Part shown: positions 25,265 to 34,800 of the stretch, one piece after another
Numbering within the stretch: position 1 is the stretch's first letter
Layout of the letters: each line of letters starts with the position of its first letter
Origin: Ciona intestinalis
Taxonomy: Eukaryota > Chordata > Ascidiacea > Phlebobranchia > Cionidae
DNA: 64,000 nucleotides
NCBI RefSeq assembly: GCF_000224145.3
Contig: NW_004190397.2
Location: 539,196 to 603,195 of the forward strand
Reading direction: 5' to 3'
Translations under genes and position numbers: made by a program
The notes under the pieces: generated by a model
Database searches by the model: none
What the model was told of the DNA's origin: nothing
The model's input: only the letters and a program-made list of their open reading frames with translations

Positions 25265-25958
25265 TTTTACAGTCCTAAAAAATGAAATAGAATTGGAATC
25301 TAAAAACAAAATTGATCAGAAAAAATTACATGTAATTTAATACGAAAAAAAATACATGCAATTTCCTATGTAGATTTTCGTAAATAATAAAATTGTTTTT
25401 ATTTTTAAATAATACTATCTTTTTTTACTTTTTGTTATCACTGTCTGAAAAAGTCCTAACTTTAAATGAAACTCTAATTTGTAATGCATTTTATTGGCTT
25501 AAAATTATACAATTTTCCTTCACTTAAAATTTATTCAATAACAGTTTCTTTGCAATTTTCGCGGTAAAATGTTTGGGACAGAGTAAAAAATGGGTAATTT
25601 ACTGATTTAAAGTTTATCTCAGTGGTGCAACTGCTTTAAAAATAAAATAAAATTTATAAATAATATTAAAACGAATTCAATATTTAAATTTGTGTTGTAC
25701 ATATTAACAATTTCTTCAAATGTATATTTGTTGTTCTAATTTTGATGTTGTATTTATTCTCCTAATGTGCTGCAGTTTATTTTGCACCTGTGTTATTAAA
25801 GTCATTTCTAAACTGAAAAGTGTACAGTTATACTTTAGAAGTCTTAATCTAAAACAACTATTCAATTATAGAAAAAAAAGGTTATAGTTTTATAATATGA
25901 AACCTGAAACAGATTACTGTATGTATAAAAAATGTTATTGTTTAATAATATACTTTTC

Positions 25959-26245
25959 CGGCGCCGTAGCACAGTTGGTCAGCGCGCCTGCCTCTAACCC
26001 AGAGGTAATGGGTTCAAGGCTCGTCGCTGCTACCGTTGTGGGTGTATTTGTCCTTGGGCAAGACACTTAACGGCAATTGCTCCAACCCAGTGGTCATTAA
26101 TAGGTTGTCCAAATTATCAGCCATACATAATAAAAAAATGATCACCCACAAATAACATAACTGGCACGAGGTGTATAAAATAGAACACCTGTATTATACT
26201 GACTGTCGTTTTTCGGCCAAGCGAAGATAAAGTAACATTCAGTAT
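25959..26245 (+). mobile_element. Composite SINE, full length, no gap
   Basis: It runs from CCGGCGCCGTAGCACAGTTG (box A) and GGGTTCAAGGCTCGTCGCTG (box B) to GCCAAGCGAAGATAAAGTA. It is the most complete ungapped copy in the window, about 287 bp. Confidence 0.8.
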
Positions 26246-26439
26246 TCAAGTATTGTATACAATTAAAAAGATGGTTGCTAGTAAAAAATATATAATACAG
26301 AAATGGGTCTTAAATATACAAATTAAATACAGTGTTTAAGTTATAAAGATAAATAATTACTCATCTTGACCACATTCATTTGCAACCCACAAGGAAAAAG
26401 CCATTGTAGTTATACGACATTTGTCTAAGTTATCAGCCA

Positions 26440-26575
26440 CATACAAAATATAATCACCCACGAAGTTACATACTTGGTAACTCGTAAGCTGGCACACGGT
26501 GTGTTATAACACCTGTGTTATAACGACTGTTGTTTTCTGGCCATCGAGAATAAAGTAAGTTACATTCATTCAAAC
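26440..26575 (+). mobile_element. SINE 3' module
   Basis: TACTTGGTAACTCGTAAGCT and CGACTGTTGTTTTCTGGCCA are present, ending CATTCATTCAA just past the 3' end of the 11-finger gene. Confidence 0.65.
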
Positions 26576-26587
26576 AGTTGTACCATG

Positions 26588-27559
26588 TTAAGTAGTTTCA
26601 TTTAAATGAATCTTACTATGCCTTTGCATATTACTTTGACCTGCAAAAGCTCTGTTACAAGTCTTACATTTGAATGGTTTTTCACCAGTGTGGATTCTTC
26701 TGTGATTTTTCAGAGTATTAAGAAGAGAAAACGATTTTTCACAAACTTCACATATGTAACGCTTTTTTTCAACGTGAATCTTCTGGTGTTTTTTCAGGCT
26801 TCTTACGTTCATGAATGCAGCTTCGCAGGTGTTACATTTGTGAGGTTTTTCACCGGTGTGGATCATTCTGTGAATTTTCATGCTTCTCAGATCAGCGAAC
26901 GCGGCATCACATGCAAAACACTTGTGCGGTTTCTCTTTTGTGTGCGTCAGATGATGTCGCTTTAAATTACCAATCTGTCTAAAAGCTTTTGGGCAGAAGT
27001 CGCATACGTAAGGCCGTTTTTCGGAATGTATACGTAAATGTACTGATAAAACACTCCTGCCAGAGAATGCTTTGTCACATATATGGCATACAAACAGCTT
27101 TTTTTTTGTATGGACTGCGAGATGTGCTTCTAAATTATACTTAACTGAGAATCCTTTATCACAAATGTTACAAATAAAAGGTTTCTCTTTTAAGTGGACA
27201 TTTGTATGCCTGATTAAGTCAATTTTCTGCTTAAAGGCCTTGTCACATGTATCACATTTAAATGGTCTCTCTCCAGTGTGCACTCTTTCATGCCTTTTAA
27301 GATCTGCAATTGAAATGCATGATTTCGGGCATACAGAGCACTTATGTGGCTTCTCTTTTAAATGAGTAATCTTGTGCCTTTTTAAAGCTAAAGGATAATG
27401 GAAGTTTTTCCCACACACGTCACAACCATAAGGCCTTTCCCCCGTATGTGTCCTTATATGAATTACCAGTTTGCAGTGACTGCTAAAGTTCTTGTCGCAG
27501 TATTTGCACAAATGTTTGTTTTTTCCAGAAGATTTCTTTTTGGAAGACTCCTTTGGCAT
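26588..27559 (-). CDS. C2H2 zinc-finger protein, 11 fingers
   Basis: A single-exon frame of 323 residues. After a short Lys/Ser-rich start (MPKESSKKKSSGKNK) there are 11 consecutive fingers of C-x2-C-x12-H-x3-H form with TGEKP-type linkers, ending LNETT. Linkers are often LKEKP or TKEKP instead of TGEKP. Finger 3 (CSVCPKSCISIADLKRHERVH) has Cys where the core Phe normally sits. Tandem C2H2 fingers of this kind bind DNA, usually as nuclear transcription factors. There is no KRAB, BTB or SCAN domain, and the fingers fill nearly the whole protein. The orthologue is not identifiable. A paralogue lies 1.6 kb downstream on the same strand. Confidence 0.93.
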   Translation of the reverse strand: MPKESSKKKSSGKNKHLCKYCDKNFSSHCKLVIHIRTHTGERPYGCDVCGKNFHYPLALKRHKITHLKEKPHKCSVCPKSCISIADLKRHERVHTGERPFKCDTCDKAFKQKIDLIRHTNVHLKEKPFICNICDKGFSVKYNLEAHLAVHTKKKLFVCHICDKAFSGRSVLSVHLRIHSEKRPYVCDFCPKAFRQIGNLKRHHLTHTKEKPHKCFACDAAFADLRSMKIHRMIHTGEKPHKCNTCEAAFMNVRSLKKHQKIHVEKKRYICEVCEKSFSLLNTLKNHRRIHTGEKPFKCKTCNRAFAGQSNMQRHSKIHLNETT

Positions 27560-28235
27560 TTTTCTTTTATAAAAGTTTTTTTTTTATAACTCTATCAGGA
27601 AGTGTAAGAAAACAGTGCTTCCATACAACTTAAAAAAACAGTGTTTCTAAACAAAAAAAAAACAGTGTTTCCTAAAAAATATTTTTCAAGCACATTTTTT
27701 AAATTCGTTTATAAGTGAATTTTCCTAAGCCTACAGTCTGAATCAACAAGTTATAAATTTAGACAAAAGTTATTAACTTTTCAACGAAAAATGTCACAAA
27801 CTAACTTTGGGATGAAATAGTTTAGCCATGTTTAAATAAGACATGGATGATTTCTACTTATAAAAAAATGAATTGTTATATATTGACATTACACAAAACA
27901 TTTTTGTTACATTAAAAAAACAGAAAAAATCAGATTCATATATTTCATAATATATAACAGTAAAGCTAGTAAAAGTAGCTTGTAAAATGAATTACATACA
28001 TTAATAGGCACCAAACTTTTACAAACACAGGGAAGGCTATGATAGTTACCTGTTAAATTTTACAAAATAATTTACCTAAGTGGTTATAATCTTTACTAAT
28101 TAATGCAGGTCATTAAATTTCAGGGTTGGCCTGCCTACCCTGCCACCCCAGGTTTGGTGCCTATGTATATAGCTTGGTTATATCATATTATTTTTTTCTA
28201 ACTCAAAAGTAAGTGGTATATCGGAAATGAAGAAT

Positions 28236-28435
28236 GTAGTAGGGTGCGAGGAGGATGGAACACTTTTTCATTATATTTTCTCGTCCCATTTGGTAGTAAA
28301 CAAAGAACATTCAAAGAATTATAAAACCGTATCCTCACGACTCCAATAGACCGTTGTTAATTGTTTTAAACACAATCAGGATATTTAGATACTATGTGCT
28401 AAAGGTGTACCGTCTTTCCCCACCCTACTATATAG
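28236..28435 (-). mobile_element. MITE, complete
   Basis: Reverse copy. The left end is altered to GGGTGCGAGGAGGATGGAAC. Confidence 0.7.
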
Positions 28436-28744
28436 GCCTATATATACAAATTATCAAAATTATTATACGGTACGAATTAACAGTGGCAAAAAAATAAACA
28501 AATATGAGTTGAAACTATTTTACATAACATTAATTTGTTACAAATCAAACATTTTTGCATTTTTTTTATAGCTAGTGTAAAAAATTTTTTTTCTTTAAAT
28601 TTGTTTTATAGTTGTTGTGTTAAAATGTAAGTTTTTACTAAGCTAACTTGACAAAAAAAAGTTAAAAAAATTATATATATATGTGTTTTTGGTAAGTTTT
28701 TAATTTTTAATACAGTGGGGTGAAATAGAAATTACCTAAAAGTA

Positions 28745-28942
28745 TATAGTAGGTTGGGGGAAGTTGGGACACATTTTAACTCTATTTTCTCGTCCAATGT
28801 GGTAGTAAACAAGGAACTTTCAAAGAATTATAAAACTATATGCTCAAGACTCCCATAGACCGTTGTTAACTGTTTAAAACATGATCAGGATATCCGGATA
28901 TTATGCGCCGAAGGTGTCCCATCTTCCCCCATCCTACTATAT
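28745..28942 (-). mobile_element. MITE, complete
   Basis: Reverse copy flanked by TATAG and CTATA. Confidence 0.75.
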
Positions 28943-29057
28943 GCTAAATAGTAAATACACATAGATTTAGCAGTGGAAATCACAAACAAATATTTTTGAT
29001 GCTCTATCAAGCTTTGCTCTTTCAGTAAAAAATTTTCTCAGTTACAGAAAATCACTT

Positions 29058-29122
29058 GTTGTCCGGCGCCTCGGAGATAATCGTTTTTTGCCCACGGAAT
29101 AGATAAAGCAAGTTACATTCAT
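29058..29122 (+). mobile_element. SINE with large internal deletion
   Basis: The head start TCCGGCGCC is joined directly to the far end AGATAAAGCAAGTTACATTC. Only the two termini remain. Confidence 0.5.
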
Positions 29123-29902
29123 TTATTCAAGTTTTATATTCTTTTTGTTGACTATTGGAAATTTTTTTGATTTTCTCACTTTTTTGTGTGTTTTCATATG
29201 CAGGTCAAAGCTATCTTTTTTGATGTAGATTCTTTTGCAAAGTTTGCATTTAAAAGGTTTCTTTCCGAAATGCATCATTTTGTGTCTGTTCAAAGCCCCA
29301 CCCTCAGTAAAAGCTCTGTCACAGAACTCGCATTTGTAAGGTTTCTCTCCAAGATGAATTCTTCTGTGCGCTCTTAGCGTACCATTCTGAGCGAAACATT
29401 TTTCACAGAACTCGCACTTATAAGGTTTCTCGCCTGTGTGGACTCGGCAGTGCACACGAAGCCTAGCTTGGCTCGCAAAAGCCTTTTCACATAATCCACA
29501 AGGAAAGGGCCTCTCCCCTGTATGTACACGACGGTGTATCCGCAAAGGGCCAGATTCTGAGTATGCCTTACTACACAAATCGCATTTGTATGGCTTTTCC
29601 CCAGTATGGACCCTTCTGTGGTTTAAATAATTGCTTTTATCCGTGAATGCTTTATCACAAACATTACAATGGAATGGCTTCTCGCCAGTGTGCTGCCTCA
29701 TATGTATAACGACGTGATAACTTTGTGAAAACGTTTTATCACACACATTACAAGTTAGAGTCTTTTTATTCCTATGTCCCCTCATGTGCAATTTTAGGTG
29801 ACCGACTTTTTTGAAAACCCTGTCACACTTTTTACATGGGTATTCATATTCTTCTTTTTCTTGCTTTATTTTCACTTGCCGTTTGAGTTTTGCTCTGGCC
29901 AT
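29123..29902 (-). CDS. C2H2 zinc-finger protein, 8 fingers
   Basis: A single-exon frame of 259 residues. A basic start ([22 protein letters not shown]) is followed by 8 contiguous C2H2 fingers from residue 23 to about 233, mostly with canonical TGEKPYK linkers, and a Lys-rich tail ([20 protein letters not shown]) that could be a nuclear localisation signal. The start ATG has GCC after it and lies 30 bases past a CTGGAAAAAT run. This is a likely sequence-specific DNA-binding protein. It shares its basic N-terminus style with the neighbour and with the frame at 30890, suggesting a local family. Confidence 0.93.
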   Translation of the reverse strand: MARAKLKRQVKIKQEKEEYEYPCKKCDRVFKKVGHLKLHMRGHRNKKTLTCNVCDKTFSQSYHVVIHMRQHTGEKPFHCNVCDKAFTDKSNYLNHRRVHTGEKPYKCDLCSKAYSESGPLRIHRRVHTGERPFPCGLCEKAFASQARLRVHCRVHTGEKPYKCEFCEKCFAQNGTLRAHRRIHLGEKPYKCEFCDRAFTEGGALNRHKMMHFGKKPFKCKLCKRIYIKKDSFDLHMKTHKKVRKSKKFPIVNKKNIKLE

Positions 29903-30057
29903 ATTTTTCCAGTTTCTAGGTCCAGTTAATAATATGCAACCTGCAGTTTTGCATTATTAAAATATCAAGCCTAAAAAAGGAATTAGCATCTGTTAATATT
30001 AAATTGGTTATAAAATTGACTTAGAACTACTACAGTAAAAAAAAACAAAAAAAACAT

Positions 30058-30176
30058 AATCACCCACAAAGTAACATACATGATAACTCGTAAGCTGACA
30101 CGAGGTGTATGAACACCCATGTTATATCGACTGTCGTTTTCCGGCCACGCGAGGATAAAGAAAGTTACATTTATTG
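30058..30176 (+). mobile_element. SINE 3' module
   Basis: CACCCACAAAGTAACATACA, AGCTGACACGAGGTGTATGA and CCGGCCACGCGAGGATAAAG are visible upstream of the 8-finger gene. Confidence 0.7.
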
Positions 30177-30319
30177 AATTTTTCGTTCTAGAGCACGTTA
30201 TTCTAGATTCAGATTCTAAAATTCTGAATGCAAACGGCAAAATAAAGGAAAATACATTGGCCATGGGGAATCCCCTCGCTTAGTTTTGGGGAGAAAAAAA
30301 TCAATGGTATTAAATGAAC

Positions 30320-30548
30320 ATATAGTAGGGTGGGAGGAGAATCGTATAAACACCTTTATATAGCTCTGGGTGGGAGGAGACACCTTTAGCACATAATATC
30401 CTAATATCCCGATCGTGTGTTAAATAATTAAAAACTATGGGAGTCGTGATGAAAAAGTTTTATAATTTTGTTAGTGTTCTTTGTATACTACTAAATGGGA
30501 CAAGAAAATAGAATGAAAAAGTATCCCATCTCCCCCCACCCTACTATA
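30320..30548 (+). mobile_element. MITE with duplicated left end
   Basis: GGGTGGGAGGAG occurs twice (about 30327 and 30368) before ACACCTTTAGCACATAATAT, so the left terminus has been partly repeated. Confidence 0.7.
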
Positions 30549-30676
30549 TATTAACATTAAACGGAACATAGTTTGACAGCTCTTCGTTTCCCACAGTTTT
30601 CCTCTATTTCGTGTAATATAAAATGATTTTTAAAAAAACAAGAGGAAGATACGTAGCGCTTTAAAAGTATAACAAC

Positions 30677-30757
30677 CGCTGCGAGTAGGGTTCGAACCTA
30701 CGCGGGAAGATCCCATTAGATTTCAAGTCTAACGCTTAAACACTCGGCCATCGCAGC
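30677..30757 (-). tRNA. trnS-UGA: tRNA-Ser (anticodon UGA)
   Basis: Read on the minus strand, an 81-nt serine tRNA. The acceptor stem GCTGCGA pairs with TCGCAGC. Box A is TGGCCGAGTGTTTAAGC, the anticodon loop is CTTGAAA with TGA (rc of 30723-30725), there is a long class II variable arm (GGGATCTTCCCGC), and box B is GGTTCGAACCC. The discriminator is G, usual for eukaryotic tRNA-Ser. No intron. A T-rich stretch just past the 3' end could stop Pol III. All stems pair, so it looks functional rather than SINE-derived. Confidence 0.93.
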
Positions 30758-30889
30758 TCGACAAACTTTTCCTTGCAATTTTACAACAGTTGCAATTTAC
30801 TGGCGTTTACAGTGCTGAAGTTGAAAATTCAACTATAAATAAAAGCTTCCAGTGCAGTTTATAAATGCTATACCCAAAACTTTTTAAAT

Positions 30890-30926
30890 ATGCCGAAATC
30901 TAAATTAAAAGGACAGAAAAATAAAA
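30890..30926 (+). CDS. Possible start of a third zinc-finger gene, cut by gap
   Basis: The only residues readable are MPKSKLKGQKNK, then the sequence enters 500 N. This resembles the starts of the two neighbouring C2H2 genes ([26 protein letters not shown]), and ATATGCC surrounds the ATG in the same way. Finger sequence would have to lie in the gap. With 12 residues this stays a guess. Confidence 0.3.
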
Positions 30927-31426
30927 NNNNNNNNNNNNNNNNNNNNNNNNNNNNNNNNNNNNNNNNNNNNNNNNNNNNNNNNNNNNNNNNNNNNNNNNNN
31001 NNNNNNNNNNNNNNNNNNNNNNNNNNNNNNNNNNNNNNNNNNNNNNNNNNNNNNNNNNNNNNNNNNNNNNNNNNNNNNNNNNNNNNNNNNNNNNNNNNNN
31101 NNNNNNNNNNNNNNNNNNNNNNNNNNNNNNNNNNNNNNNNNNNNNNNNNNNNNNNNNNNNNNNNNNNNNNNNNNNNNNNNNNNNNNNNNNNNNNNNNNNN
31201 NNNNNNNNNNNNNNNNNNNNNNNNNNNNNNNNNNNNNNNNNNNNNNNNNNNNNNNNNNNNNNNNNNNNNNNNNNNNNNNNNNNNNNNNNNNNNNNNNNNN
31301 NNNNNNNNNNNNNNNNNNNNNNNNNNNNNNNNNNNNNNNNNNNNNNNNNNNNNNNNNNNNNNNNNNNNNNNNNNNNNNNNNNNNNNNNNNNNNNNNNNNN
31401 NNNNNNNNNNNNNNNNNNNNNNNNNN
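30927..31426. other. Assembly gap of 500 N
   Basis: This is exactly 500 N, so the true length may differ. It falls between the zinc-finger-like start and the first visible SLC6 exon and could hide parts of either. Other gaps: 18085-18134, 39955-40004, 45432-45481 and 56762-56811 (50 each), and 43375-43738 (364). Confidence 0.95.
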
Positions 31427-31545
31427 GTTACACATACGAAATAATTTGTAAGCTACTGGCACGAAGGTGTTGAAACATAACATCCACGGTATAACGACTG
31501 TCATTTTTCGGCCGCGCGATGATAAAACAAGTTCCATTCATTCAT
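31427..31545 (+). mobile_element. SINE 3' module at gap edge
   Basis: AACGACTGTCATTTTTCGGC and a CATTCATTCATT end are seen. The 5' part is lost in the gap, so a repeat may have caused the gap. Confidence 0.65.
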
Positions 31546-31714
31546 TTATTTACTAATTTATGTGTGCTATAATATAATCTTGTCAGTAGCGCAGATAATC
31601 TGAACAAAGCATACTTAAAAAAAAACTATTTATTTGTGTAGTGGCTTTATACACAATGGTTGCTTTTGAGTTACCAAGTATGTTAAGTGACAGCTTGGAT
31701 TTGGTTTATAGAAC

Positions 31715-31845
31715 TATAGAATTATAAAACTATATCATAACGGCTCCGCCATAGACCGTTGTTAATTGTTTATAACACGATCAAAATGTTTGGATATTAT
31801 GTGCTAAAGGTGTCCTGTCTTACCCCCCCCCCCAGTACTATATAT
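31715..31845 (-). mobile_element. MITE, right part
   Basis: Reverse-orientation piece ending in a C12 run, about 15 bases before the acceptor of the first visible SLC6 exon. Confidence 0.65.
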
Positions 31846-31859
31846 TTGTTTTGTTGCAG

Positions 31860-34800
31860 AAGGAACGTCTTACATAAGTCTTTGGGTATTGACGAAATGG
31901 GAAACGTACAATGGCCTATCTACCTTTGCCTGGTTGCAGTTTGGATATTGTGTTATTTCTGCATTTGGAAAGGGGTACGATGGACTGCAAAGGTAATGCG
32001 TATTGGCAAGACACTTAACTGTAATTACTTTAAACTGGTGGTCCTTTATTGGCTGTCTGAATTATCAGTCGTACAATACAAAAATATGAAGAAATCCTTC
32101 TGAAATAACATTTTGTGCGTATGTGTTCTTGAGCTAGACACTAAACGGCAATTTCTCCAACCCAGTGGTCACTAATAGTTGTCCAAATTATCAGCCATAC
32201 ATAAAAAAAAATCCAAACAAAATAGTCACCCACAAAGTAACATACATGGTAACTCGTAAATTGGTACAAGGTTTATGAAACATAACACCTGTGTTTAATG
32301 ACCGTCGTTTTCCGGCCACACGAGGATAAAGTAAACAGTTACAAATTACAAAATTGTTAGCGGTAATACAATACAAAAAGATTTTAAAATGTTCTGAAAT
32401 AGTTTCATAAAAGTTGCATACGTTATAACTCGTGAACAGGCATAAGGTGATTATATGAACCATAACACCCGTGTTGTAACTACAGTTGTTGCCTCGTCAC
32501 GCTAGGATAAATATGATATATCATTCAGCATTGATCTTTTAAGGTTAAAATTTGAATATTACAGTCTAAAAATAAAACACAAACCATTTTTTATCAATTA
32601 AACTACCAAATATGCCCGACGCCATGACACGCTTTCCCTATACCCCAAAGTTATAGATTCAAGTCTCTTTGCTGCTTCTGTTTTGTGCGCGTATGTGTCC
32701 TTGCGCAAGACACTTACTGGCAGTTGTTCCAACCCAGTGGTCACTAATGGATGTTGAAATTGTCAGCCATACAATACACATATATAAAATAAATAAAACA
32801 TATTTACCCACAAAGTTACATACATGGTAAATAGTATTTTTTTCCGACAGATCGTATATTTCACTGCAACGGCCCCAATTATAATGATAATTATAATGAT
32901 AGTACGTGGAGCGACATTGGACGGCGCAGCTAATGGGATAACGTATTACCTTCGTCCTGAAATTCATAAATTGGCCAATGTTAAGGTAAAATATAAACAA
33001 GCAACTATATATAGTTAGGGTGGGGTAAGATGGGACACCTTTTCGTTCTACTTCCCGTCTTATTTGGTAGTAAACAAAGAACGTTTAAAGCATTTTAAAA
33101 CCGTATTCTCACGATTCTTATAGAACGTTATTAATTGTTCAAAACTTAATCAAGTAATTTAAATATAATGTGCTAAAGGTGTCACCTGTTCCCCCACCCT
33201 AAAATATATGTAGTAGTATAAGAGGCAAAAATATGCTTAAGTTTATATATATTATTGTTGAGACTTATATTTATTAAGGTATGGATGGCTGCAGCATCCC
33301 AGGTTATCTTCTCCTACGGCATTTGCTTTGGTGCAATCGTAAATCTTGGAAGTTATAACAAGATTAAACATAACTTGTTACGGTAAGTAATAATATAACA
33401 CTTAACAATTTACTTTATTATGGTTTATAATTCTGACTACTCCATGTTATAACAACTGTGTGGTAGCTTTATACACTTCGTTCCTGCATACCAAGTGTGT
33501 GTGCATGAATGTAACTTACTTTATTCTTGCGTCGCCGGAAAATGACAGTCGTTATAACACGGGTGTTCATACATCTCGTGCCAGCTTATCAGTTGCAACA
33601 TATGTAACTTTTAAAACTTCGTGTTTAATTGTTTTTTTTCTCCATGGCTGATAATTAGAATTAGAATGAGTCACCTCTGGATTGGAGCAATTACTGACAA
33701 GTGTCTTGCTCTAGAACACATACGCCCACAATAGTAGCAGCGACAAGCCTTGAACACATTGCCTCTGATTTAGAGGCAAGCGCGCTAACCACTTTGCCAC
33801 GGCACCGAAATCTTTGGGGATATTTTTATGTATAAATGTTAACCTGAATTACCATCAGTGACCACTGGGTTGGAGTAATTATACCATGTGAACGCATAAA
33901 CATATTTTTTTCCCTTCGATAACGGTAATAAGGATCAAAACTACACGAGTGAATAAATAAATGAAACTTATTTATCATCGTGTGGCGGGACAACGACAGT
34001 GGTTATACCGTTACACCGTACAAGCAGTATAATGTAATAAACCATTCTATTAAACAGCATTAAATTTATAATTGGATGTGAAGTGTGCATAACAACACGC
34101 TCACAAAAACACACGCCCACAATGGCATTCTTTAACTTGCTATCTATATATTGTGCCTTTTGATCAAATATTAAACGTAGTAATTTAAACATAGACATGA
34201 TATGTTTGATACGTTTTAATGTAGCTTTATACGACAGGGATTCTCTTTTCATGTTGGTCGTAAACAGTGGGGCAAGTTTTATGAGCGGTTTTGCTGTGTT
34301 TTCAGTACTTGGCTTTATGGCTAAAACTCAGGTAATTCTATAATCGTTATGTGATAAAATATATGTTATTTACAAATTATACGACTGGCTGGTGAAATAT
34401 AACCCTTTTTGACCCAGTTAAAAACATATTTACATTTAATTGAAAGAAAATTAGCGTGGTCGCTACTCCTATTTTGCAAATAATATTATATCTTGCTGAC
34501 AGGCATATTTTTAAATTTAATAGCTTTTCTGGAATTATAACGCTTTGCCTTACAATGTTTCGATGTCTACTCGTCATTTATTTAGAGTATTTACAAAACA
34601 GTAAAATGTCAGAAAAAAAAACTGTTTTAGACTTCAGTGTGGGGTATTATAGTTATCGTTAACAAATAATATCCAATATTTTCTAAAAGTGTGTTTAACA
34701 ACAAGAGAGCTTAGCTCTAATGAGTAGGCACTTTACATTATATTATATATAGTGGGGGGTATTGTAGTTATCGTTAACAAATAGTATCCCATATATCCCT

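Larger units (their letters stand above)
25034..26587. other. TMEM50 to zinc-finger intergenic stretch
   Basis: A MITE lies at 25071-25264, a full SINE at 25959-26245 and a SINE module at 26440-26575. The AT-rich 25270-25950 shows no recognisable gene. Confidence 0.55.
27560..29122. other. Between the two zinc-finger genes
   Basis: AT-rich DNA with two complete MITEs, a short phrase CCACCCCAGGTTTGG (28141-28157) also found near 8180, and a collapsed SINE at 29058-29122. No gene is seen. Confidence 0.55.

Noticed and set aside
26606-26965. Plus-strand frame of 119 codons
   Set aside because: It is antisense to the 11-finger gene; the frame is a shadow of the zinc-finger code.
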